From NCBI GenBank assembly GCA_023415275.1, contig JAEZLJ010000148.1, positions 1-8,343 of the forward strand: a DNA stretch of 8,343 nt, in the 5' to 3' direction. The DNA comes from Bacteroidota bacterium. Lineage in GTDB: Bacteria > Bacteroidota > Bacteroidia > Chitinophagales > Chitinophagaceae. Below, in pieces: positions 1 through 5,307 of this stretch (positions are counted from its first letter, which is position 1; every line of letters begins with the position of its first letter). The notes below the pieces were generated by a model. The model ran no database searches and was not told the DNA's origin. It worked only from the letters and a program-made list of their open reading frames with translations. The position numbers and the translations under genes were made by a program.

Positions 1-1
1 G

Positions 2-628
2 GATAAGGAAGGACAGATGTATCATGTTACGGTAGATAACCTTTACCTGATACCCACTGCGGAAGTACCGGTAACAAATATCTACCGGGATGAGATATTG
101 AAAGAAGCAGAACTGCCAGTAAAACTGACAGCCTACACCCCTTGTTTCAGAAGAGAGGCGGGCAGCTATGGCAAGGACGTTCGTGGGCTGAACCGCCTGC
201 ACCAGTTTGACAAGGTGGAGCTGGTGCAACTGGTGCATCCTGATAAAAGTTATGAAGCATTGGAAGAAATGGTGGCACATGTAGAAAAGCTCATTCAAAC
301 TTTAGGACTGCATTACCGCATTTTACGTTTATGCGGTGGCGATATGAGTTTTACCTCTGCACTCACTTACGATTTTGAAGTGTACAGTGCAGCCCAGGAA
401 AAATGGCTCGAAGTAAGCTCAGTATCCAATTTCGAGAGCTACCAGACCAACAGGATGAAGATCAGGTATAAGGATGCTAATGGCAAAAGCCAATTGGTTC
501 ATTCTCTTAATGGAAGTTCACTGGCCTTGCCAAGAATACTGGCAGCCCTGCTGGAAAATAACCAGGACGAGAATGGTATCAAACTACCTGTGGCGCTCCA
601 GGGTTATTTTGGAAGTGAAATGATTTAA
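2..628 (+). CDS. serS: Seryl-tRNA synthetase, C-terminal half (5' end outside window)
   Basis: Class II aminoacyl-tRNA synthetase that charges tRNA-Ser (and tRNA-Sec where present) with serine in the cytoplasm. The frame is open from base 2, so the gene enters from the left edge; the first Met at base 17 is internal, not a start. The 208 residues present are about half of the usual ~420-residue enzyme, so the N-terminal coiled-coil tRNA-binding arm is missing. Visible catalytic-core marks in fragment numbering are TAEVPVT (19-25, seryl-adenylate pocket), motif 2 CFRREAG followed by RGLNRLHQFDKVEL (about 48-74), the LCGGDMSF strand (110-117), SNFESYQTNRM (142-152), and motif 3 NGSSLALPRILAALLENNQ (170-188) with its conserved Arg. 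The next gene, a cytochrome lipoprotein, starts 68 bases downstream with a possible promoter of its own. Family assignment is secure. Nothing looks broken apart from the window-edge truncation. Confidence 0.97.
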   Translation, partial: DKEGQMYHVTVDNLYLIPTAEVPVTNIYRDEILKEAELPVKLTAYTPCFRREAGSYGKDVRGLNRLHQFDKVELVQLVHPDKSYEALEEMVAHVEKLIQTLGLHYRILRLCGGDMSFTSALTYDFEVYSAAQEKWLEVSSVSNFESYQTNRMKIRYKDANGKSQLVHSLNGSSLALPRILAALLENNQDENGIKLPVALQGYFGSEMI

Positions 629-648
629 CGTTGGTTAACGAATACGTT

Positions 649-679
649 TTTGTTTTTTCATTTTCACCACTTAGTTTTA
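649..679 (+). promoter_or_regulatory. Possible Bacteroidota-type promoter for the cytochrome lipoprotein gene
   Basis: TTTG at 649-652 is followed after 19 bases by TAGTTTTA at 672-679, one mismatch from the Bacteroidota -7 element TAnnTTTG. The spacing fits the known -33/-7 arrangement and would put the transcript start about 10 bases before the ATG at 697. The tract is T-rich, so a chance match is quite possible. Confidence 0.3.
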
Positions 680-696
680 AGCAATAAACGAAAATC

Positions 697-1038
697 ATGA
701 AGAAAGCCATTACCATTATCACCTTTTCCTTACTGGTCTTTGCCTGCAGCAGGAAGACGGTGTCAACTTCAAGTACAGTACCTGCAACAACAACCAGTAC
801 TACAACTGCCCAGGTTTCCCCTGAATCCGCCGGGCTTAATGCGCATGCCTTATTGGTAGAACAGGGTAAAGGCATTTATATTACCAAATGTTCCAAATGT
901 CATGCTACTAAAGATGTGACTGCCTATACAACAACCAGATGGAATAGTATTTTGCAAAAGATGATCCCTAAGGCAAAACTGAATGAAACAGAATCACAAC
1001 AGGTAACTGCCTACGTGATGGAATACGCGGCTAAGTAA
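697..1038 (+). CDS. Small mono-haem cytochrome c lipoprotein
   Basis: A 113-residue envelope protein predicted to carry one covalently bound haem c. Residues 1-16 form a short lipoprotein signal (KK, then a hydrophobic stretch ITIITFSLLVFA), and Cys17 is the lipidated residue of the lipobox (VFAC). Residues 21-45 are a Ser/Thr/Pro-rich flexible tether. The compact haem domain starts near residue 52 with the motif CSKCH (65-69), a canonical CxxCH in which His69 is the proximal ligand. Met89 in LQKMIPKAKL is the best candidate distal ligand, followed by a C-terminal helix (TESQQVTAYVMEYAAK) typical of class I cytochromes. A role as an electron shuttle or as a subunit of a redox complex is inferred; no partner oxidase or dehydrogenase lies beside it. 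The leader before the ATG has no evident Shine-Dalgarno sequence, as is normal in this phylum. A strong terminator follows, so the gene is probably monocistronic or the last gene after serS. Confidence 0.85.
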   Translation: MKKAITIITFSLLVFACSRKTVSTSSTVPATTTSTTTAQVSPESAGLNAHALLVEQGKGIYITKCSKCHATKDVTAYTTTRWNSILQKMIPKAKLNETESQQVTAYVMEYAAK

Positions 1039-1060
1039 CACTTATAAAATTAATACATTG

Positions 1061-1096
1061 AAAAGCCCTTTCTGAAATCAAACAGAAAGGGCTTTT
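1061..1096 (+). terminator. Intrinsic terminator after the cytochrome gene
   Basis: A perfect 14-bp inverted repeat (1061-1074 with 1083-1096; core AGCCCTTTCTG / CAGAAAGGGCT) has an 8-base loop and runs into T-rich sequence (TTTTTATTAATT) on the plus strand. It lies 22 bases after the cytochrome stop. The mirrored A-run could also stop minus-strand transcripts arriving from the alkane monooxygenase gene, but the T-tract outside the stem is better on the plus strand. Confidence 0.9.
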
Positions 1097-1118
1097 TATT
1101 AATTAAAAGATTACTTAC

Positions 1119-1232
1119 CTACAGGTGATCTGAACTAAAATAGCTGCCAACTTCCTCCCAATCTTCGGTATTGTATATCCCGAATATCCTTGTAGTTACT
1201 GCGCTGTTTCCCCGTATTATCCCCGATTGCAT
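1119..1232 (-). other. Short coding-looking frame of 37 codons, status uncertain
   Basis: On the minus strand an ATG at 1232-1230 opens a frame that ends with TAG at 1121-1119. The peptide begins MQSGIIRGNSAV, continues TTRIFGIYNTEDWEEVG and ends SYFSSDHL. Its composition (Trp, Tyr, Gly, acidic pairs) looks more like protein than random A/T-rich sequence. The same frame stays open for about 30 further codons upstream but without another ATG. A second minus-strand frame over the same bases is also open, ending in GSWQLF with its stop at 1137-1135, which weakens the case for either. I recognise no family. It could be a small protein, the end of a decayed gene, or part of a dispersed repeat with the adjoining CCCGTA units. 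Confidence 0.2.
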
Positions 1233-1248
1233 ACGGGTATAATACGGG
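1211..1248. repeat. Imperfect hairpin (inverted repeat)
   Basis: CCCGTATTAT at 1211-1220 is exactly complementary to ATAATACGGG at 1239-1248. After one mismatch (1221/1238) the stem continues as CCCG (1222-1225) with CGGG (1234-1237) around an 8-base loop. No T-tract follows on either strand, so it does not look like an intrinsic terminator. A protein-binding dyad, an RNA structure in the alkane monooxygenase 3' leader-out region, or a mobile-repeat end are all possible. Confidence 0.65.
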
Positions 1249-1275
1249 TTTAGTACGGAGAATGTATGGAGAAAG
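1232..1275 (+). repeat. Four degenerate 11-bp direct repeats (TACGGgtataa-like)
   Basis: Four consecutive 11-base units start at 1232, 1243, 1254 and 1265: TACGGGTATAA, TACGGGTTTAG, TACGGAGAATG and TATGGAGAAAG. They share TAyGG at exactly one unit per ~helical turn and decay from left to right. Just to the left, two units in the opposite orientation (CCCGTATTATC, CCCGATTGCAT at 1211-1232) keep the same 11-base step. A further CCCG lies at 1179-1182. Confidence 0.65.
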
Positions 1276-1357
1276 AATGATTTTACATTACTATAGATAG
1301 CGAGTAGTCTATAAGCAAATTAATAGAAGCTATAATTGGTTACTTTTTACGAGAATT

Positions 1358-2440
1358 CTATGCTATGATTGCTTCAGAGATAGTACCGGTTGGTGTTTGA
1401 TGCTGCAGTGCTGCTATTCGTTTGTTCATTACATAGAACCATGCCGGGGGGCAAAGGGCAAGTATCATCATTCCCGGGTAACCGGTGGGCATTTGTGGAG
1501 AACCTTCATGATGACGCAATACCTGGTACTTGCGCGAGGCCAGGTAGTGATGATCGCTATGGCGGCTTAATTCAAACAACATAACACGCCCAATTACATG
1601 ATTACTGTTCCAACTATGTGCAGGCATGGCTCTTTCATACTTACCCTTTCCTATAGATCGCCTTACCAGGCCATAATGCTCTATATAATTTACGGTTTCC
1701 AGCAATAAGATTCCATTGAAAGCCGCAGCTATGAACAATGCAGCAGCAAACCAACCAAAGAAAGCAATGATCAATATTATAAATCCAATCTGAATCAAGT
1801 GGAATAACAGCATTTCATTGTGCAAAGAGAATTTGGGATATCCTTTCTTCTTTGTATCCCTGTTGGATATGTGCCAGGCACTGGCATAACCGTAAATAAT
1901 GGTCCTGAAAAAGAAAGCATACACCATCTCCCCCATCCTTGCTGAACTGGGATCTTCGGGTGTGGCCACTCTTTTATGATGCCCTTTATTGTGCTCTATA
2001 AAGAAATGCATGTAAAGAGAGGACAATAATAGCATACGCGCCAGCCGTTGTTCAAAAGGTTTTACACGGTGGCCCAATTCATGTCCTACATTAATGCCAA
2101 AAGTTCCGCATAGAAGCCCCATTACCAGCACCTTTCCTGTTAGATCGACTAAAGGCTGCTGCATATTTTGCACTGAAAGCAGAAAACAGGTTAATGCAAT
2201 GTATTGCAAGGGCACTATAGCATACAACAGGATATCATAGACCTTGCTTTTTTTTGCCAGTTCTTCCTCTGCCTGAGAAAGGTTTGATTGGTCAGGCTTT
2301 AGGAATAACTCTAGTAAAGGAATGAACACCCAGGTATATAACAGTGGAAGCCAGATAACCCATCCCGTTGAAAAGAAAGCAAACAGTGCACCTGCATAGA
2401 TAAGAAGTGGAGAAGCATACTTATAACTTCTGATACCCAT
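1358..2440 (-). CDS. alkB: AlkB-type alkane 1-monooxygenase (membrane non-haem di-iron hydroxylase)
   Basis: Integral membrane hydroxylase that oxidises the terminal carbon of medium-chain alkanes (or related hydrocarbons) with O2 and electrons delivered by rubredoxin. I take the ATG at 2440-2438 as the start (360 residues); an in-frame TTG at 2449 is possible but would overlap a promoter-like element. The family's iron-ligand histidine clusters are all present: HELGHR (120-125), EHNKGHH (149-155) and LSRHSDHH (291-298). The AlkB signature NYIEHYGLVRR lies at about 251-261. Hydrophobic segments near 9-47, 71-91, 102-118 and 212-247 give the usual six-helix layout, and a cytoplasmic charged stretch (residues 47-67) separates the early helices. 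XylM-like enzymes share the histidines, but the NYIEHYGL motif favours AlkB. No rubredoxin or rubredoxin reductase gene is visible in the window, so electron partners must lie elsewhere. It diverges from the DUF1800 gene. Confidence 0.93.
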   Translation of the reverse strand: MGIRSYKYASPLLIYAGALFAFFSTGWVIWLPLLYTWVFIPLLELFLKPDQSNLSQAEEELAKKSKVYDILLYAIVPLQYIALTCFLLSVQNMQQPLVDLTGKVLVMGLLCGTFGINVGHELGHRVKPFEQRLARMLLLSSLYMHFFIEHNKGHHKRVATPEDPSSARMGEMVYAFFFRTIIYGYASAWHISNRDTKKKGYPKFSLHNEMLLFHLIQIGFIILIIAFFGWFAAALFIAAAFNGILLLETVNYIEHYGLVRRSIGKGKYERAMPAHSWNSNHVIGRVMLFELSRHSDHHYLASRKYQVLRHHEGSPQMPTGYPGMMILALCPPAWFYVMNKRIAALQHQTPTGTISEAIIA

Positions 2441-2446
2441 GGTAAC

Positions 2447-2454
2447 CAAATTTA
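2447..2454 (-). promoter_or_regulatory. Candidate -7 promoter element (TAAATTTG) for the alkane monooxygenase gene
   Basis: On the minus strand TAAATTTG matches the Bacteroidota -7 consensus TAnnTTTG exactly. It ends 6 bases before the ATG at 2440, so the transcript would be nearly leaderless. I find no good TTG-type -33 element about 17-23 bases upstream, which keeps confidence low. If it is real, the upstream TTG codon at 2449 cannot be the start, because it lies within the promoter. Confidence 0.3.
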
Positions 2455-2533
2455 AATAATATGCATGGTTTAGTATTATACTTTCATTTATTAAACTTAC
2501 CTGTAAATTAACAGTCTCATTTCAAACCAGATT

Positions 2534-3997
2534 ATGGCTTCCACCCAGCTTAAGAATCAACACCTGATGTGGCGTGCAGGTTTCGGACCCGCAGCCAGCC
2601 AGGTAGATCAATTGAAATCAATTACTCCTACTCAGCTCTTCAAGGCCTTGCAACATTCATCATCCAAAAAGCCGGAATATATTGATGTCGCTAATGATTA
2701 CCTCAAAGGATTGTTTATGGGCGCAGGTGAGATAGGCCGGCAGCAAAGGAAAAAAGAACTGGAAGCCGTAGACCGGAAAAAGATCAGGCAACAGAACCGC
2801 GATGATATCAAGAGCCTTAATTTGTTCTGGCTGAACGAAATGGTACAATCTGATGCCCAGTTAAGAGAAAAGATGTCATTCTTCTGGCATGGCCATTTTG
2901 CCTCACGAAACATCAATATCTTTTTTCAGCAGCAGCTGCTGGATATTATCAGGCAAAATGCTTTAGGCAGCTTTCGCACCCTGTTGTTGGAAGTGTCTAA
3001 GTCTGCGGCCATTCTTAACTTTCTCAATGCCCAGCAAAATAAAAAGGACCATCCTAATGAAAATTTTGCCAGGGAGGTAATGGAACTTTTTACCATGGGC
3101 CGGGGCCATTATTCAGAGCAGGATGTAAAAGAGGCGGCACGTGCCTTTACAGGCTGGACTGCCACTGCTAAAGGCGAATTTGTATTCAGGAAGTTTCAAC
3201 ATGATCATGGAACCAAGACCTTGTTTGGCAAGTCAGCCAATTTTGAAGGAGAAGACATTCTGAATCTTTTGCTGGATCAGAAACAAACTGCCAGGTTCAT
3301 CACTCAAAAGGTCTACCGGTTCTTTGTGAACGATATTGTTGATAATGAAAAAGCAGAATGGCTGGCCGGCAGGTTCTATCAAAATGATTATGACATAGGC
3401 AAGTTGATGGAAGATATATTTACCAGTACATGGTTCTATGAAGATAAAAATATAGGGGTCAAAATTAAGTCGCCCATTGAACTGCTGGCAGGTATTCAAC
3501 GCATGGTACCCATGCAACTGGAAAATGAAGATTCACTGCTGGTGCTGCAAAGGTTGTTAGGTCAATTGCTTTTTTATCCGCCTAATGTAGCGGGCTGGCC
3601 TGGTGGCAAAACCTGGATAGACAGTTCTACTCTCATGCTCAGGCTACGCATTCCGCAAATGATCAACGACAGGGATGATCTGAATGTGAGTCCTAAAGCG
3701 GATGATGATATTATGATGGGTAACGGGGATGCCCAGGGCAAAATGAATAGCCAAATGAAACCTGGCAAAGGGAATAAGCCTATTTATGCCAATATTGATT
3801 GGGAAGCTTATCTTAAAAATTTCGAAGCTGTACCCCGCGAAAACTTAATGATTCATATAGCAGGGGTACTACTACAACCGGGGATACAGGTGCCGGTGGA
3901 CCTGGTGAGGAATTATATTGATTCAGCCAGCAGGGAGAGCTACATCAAATCTGCCACACTGCAGATGATGAGCATCCCTGAATACCAGATGTGTTAA
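2534..3997 (+). CDS. DUF1800 family protein
   Basis: An uncharacterised conserved family (DUF1800), 487 residues and full length for its type. Hallmarks in order are HLMWRAGFGP (10-19), FFWHGHFAS (117-125), NFAREVMELFTMGRGHYS (177-194), AARAFTGW (201-208), FHDHG-like FQHDHGTKTLFG (221-232), SPIELLAGIQR (313-323), LFYPPNVAGWPGGKTW (346-361) and the terminal MSIPEYQ. A Lys/Arg-rich helix spans 68-92, and a polar Met/Asp/Lys/Gly insert spans about 384-418. No signal peptide is present: the domain begins within ten residues of the start. The start cannot move upstream, because an in-frame TAA lies at 2504-2506 with no ATG, GTG or TTG between. The downstream DUF1501 gene follows after 43 bases, the usual arrangement for these two families, and they are presumably co-transcribed. 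The biochemical function is unknown, and I do not assign one. Confidence 0.92.
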   Translation: MASTQLKNQHLMWRAGFGPAASQVDQLKSITPTQLFKALQHSSSKKPEYIDVANDYLKGLFMGAGEIGRQQRKKELEAVDRKKIRQQNRDDIKSLNLFWLNEMVQSDAQLREKMSFFWHGHFASRNINIFFQQQLLDIIRQNALGSFRTLLLEVSKSAAILNFLNAQQNKKDHPNENFAREVMELFTMGRGHYSEQDVKEAARAFTGWTATAKGEFVFRKFQHDHGTKTLFGKSANFEGEDILNLLLDQKQTARFITQKVYRFFVNDIVDNEKAEWLAGRFYQNDYDIGKLMEDIFTSTWFYEDKNIGVKIKSPIELLAGIQRMVPMQLENEDSLLVLQRLLGQLLFYPPNVAGWPGGKTWIDSSTLMLRLRIPQMINDRDDLNVSPKADDDIMMGNGDAQGKMNSQMKPGKGNKPIYANIDWEAYLKNFEAVPRENLMIHIAGVLLQPGIQVPVDLVRNYIDSASRESYIKSATLQMMSIPEYQMC

Positions 3998-4040
3998 ACT
4001 GTAAATAGCAACGTATCCATTGATTTAAAAGATCAACAAC

Positions 4041-5240
4041 ATGATTATTAAACGAAGAGCCTTCCTGCAAACAAGTTCATTGGCGACAGCTTCCTTTTTC
4101 CTGCCTAAATTTCTAAAGGCTTTTGAGTCGCCTGGCTATGTGCCTCCTGGCAACAAAGTGGTGGTGGTGCTACAGCTAAGTGGTGGCAACGATGGACTGA
4201 ACACGGTAATACCCATCAGGAACGACATCTATTATAAGAACCGTCCGAAATTAGGCATTGAAAAAAACAGTGCTCTTTCCGTAACAAGTGAAATGGGGCT
4301 TCACCCTGCTTTAACCTGTTTTGCAGATGCTTATCATGATGGTTCATTAGGGATATTGAACAGCGTAGGATATCCCAATCCTGACCGTTCTCATTTCAGG
4401 AGCATGGATATCTGGCAAACGGGAAGTCAAAGCAATGAATACCTTGCCTCTGGCTGGATTGGAAGATACCTTGATGCACAATGCTCTGGCTGCGACAAAC
4501 CCACGCAGGCACTTGAAGTAGATGACGTTCTGAGCCTGGCACTAAAAGGCAACTCCATGAATGGCCTGGCCTTTAAAGATCCTAAAAGGTTATTTGGAAC
4601 AGCCAATGAAAGGTTCTTTAAAGAAGTTTCTAAATCTCATGCTGACCATCATGATGAAAAGCCAGTAGATTATTTATACAAGACCATGGCTGAAACGGTT
4701 TCTTCTGCAGACTACCTTTTCAAGCAGTCCAGGTTGCACCCCTCTGCTGCCAGCTATCCCAATACAGAATTAGGCAAGAATCTCAAGACCATTGCTTCCC
4801 TCATTTTTTCTGATATCAATACCAGGATCTACTATGTTTCACTGGGAAGCTTTGACACACATGTTCTTCAACAAGCGCAGCAACAAAGACTGTTCAAAGA
4901 AATGAATGATGCCGTAGGCGCCTTTATCAATGACCTGAAAGCGGCCCACCGGTTTGATGATGTATTGTTTTTCACTTTTTCAGAGTTTGGCAGGAGGGTT
5001 TCGCAAAACGCAAGTGGAGGCACCGACCACGGTACAGCTAATAATATGTTTTTGTTAAGCGGTGGATTGAAACAGGCGGGCCTGTTGAATGCACTGCCCG
5101 ACCTGGCTGACCTTGACGATGGCGACCTGAAATACCAGGTAGATTTCAAGAATGTATATGCTACTGTTTTGAACAAATGGCTGGGCGCCGATGACGAGAA
5201 AATCCTAGGAAGGAAATATGATCACCTCTCCTTTATTTAA
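4041..5240 (+). CDS. DUF1501 family protein (alkaline-phosphatase/sulfatase-like fold), Tat-like signal
   Basis: A 399-residue protein of the DUF1501 family, which is related to the alkaline phosphatase/sulfatase superfamily; no substrate is established. The N-terminus MIIKRRAFLQTSSLATASFF has a twin-arginine-like KRRAFLQ followed by a moderately hydrophobic stretch and a likely cleavage or anchor near residues 25-30, so export to the periplasm or envelope is inferred. Family hallmarks are VVVLQLSGGNDGLNTVIP (41-58), DRSHFRSMDIWQTG (115-128), SGWIGRYLD (137-145), SLGSFDTH (267-274), TFSEFGRR (312-319) and GGTDHGTAN (326-334). The Asp/His/Asn in GGND, FDTH and GTDHG sit where metal ligands are expected in this superfamily. 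A CSGC pair (148-151) and a His-rich HADHHD patch (200-205) are also visible. It lies 43 bases after DUF1800, probably in the same operon, with a terminator immediately downstream. Confidence 0.92.
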   Translation: MIIKRRAFLQTSSLATASFFLPKFLKAFESPGYVPPGNKVVVVLQLSGGNDGLNTVIPIRNDIYYKNRPKLGIEKNSALSVTSEMGLHPALTCFADAYHDGSLGILNSVGYPNPDRSHFRSMDIWQTGSQSNEYLASGWIGRYLDAQCSGCDKPTQALEVDDVLSLALKGNSMNGLAFKDPKRLFGTANERFFKEVSKSHADHHDEKPVDYLYKTMAETVSSADYLFKQSRLHPSAASYPNTELGKNLKTIASLIFSDINTRIYYVSLGSFDTHVLQQAQQQRLFKEMNDAVGAFINDLKAAHRFDDVLFFTFSEFGRRVSQNASGGTDHGTANNMFLLSGGLKQAGLLNALPDLADLDDGDLKYQVDFKNVYATVLNKWLGADDEKILGRKYDHLSFI

Positions 5241-5247
5241 AGTGTAA

Positions 5248-5285
5248 ATGAAAAAGGTCTCACTGCATGGTGAGACCTTTTTCAT
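5248..5285. terminator. Bidirectional intrinsic terminator between convergent genes
   Basis: A perfect 16-bp stem (5248-5263 with 5270-5285; core AAAAAGGTCTCAC / GTGAGACCTTTTT) has the 6-base loop TGCATG. T-runs appear at the 3' side of the stem on both strands. It sits 7 bases after the DUF1501 stop and 22 bases beyond the stop of the minus-strand OPT transporter, so it can end both transcripts. Confidence 0.92.
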
Positions 5286-5307
5286 GAATATATACTTAAG
5301 AGTTAAT

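Larger units (their letters stand above)
1097..1357. other. Intergenic region without a firm gene
   Basis: This region lies between the cytochrome terminator and the 3' end of the alkane monooxygenase gene. It holds an 11-bp-phased repeat cluster (1211-1275), a hairpin (1211-1248) and a 37-codon minus-strand frame (1119-1232), each listed separately. I see no tRNA-like fold, no transposase remnant and no terminator with a T-tract for the minus-strand gene. The flanks 1097-1118 and 1276-1357 are plain A/T-rich sequence. Confidence 0.7.

Noticed and set aside
625..640. TTAACG repeated around TTGG, also readable as CGTT-GGTT-AACG dyad, just after the serS stop
   Set aside because: It is only six and four bases long, within chance expectation. 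No T-tract follows in the position of a terminator and no operator is known to match.
579..875. 98-codon minus-strand frame opposite the end of serS and the cytochrome gene
   Set aside because: It is antisense to a well-supported lipoprotein cytochrome gene, and its product is low-complexity (Val-rich where the cytochrome has its Thr tether). It is a shadow frame.
1097..1357. CRISPR array, tRNA or insertion sequence in the intergenic region
   Set aside because: The repeat units are only 11 bases long and contiguous with no spacers. No cloverleaf can be drawn, and there is no transposase or pair of terminal inverted repeats with target duplication.
1390..1584. 64-codon plus-strand frame inside the alkane monooxygenase gene
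   Set aside because: It overlaps the 3' end of alkB, including the conserved RHSDHH region, on the opposite strand, and has no family features.
2441..2449. Three-residue N-terminal extension of alkB from a TTG codon at 2449
   Set aside because: An ATG three codons later is available, and the TTG lies within an exact TAnnTTTG promoter-like element.
4868..5176. 102-codon minus-strand frame opposite the DUF1501 C-terminal region
   Set aside because: It is antisense to the conserved SEFGR and GTDHG motifs, with Ser/Arg/Pro-rich composition typical of shadow frames.
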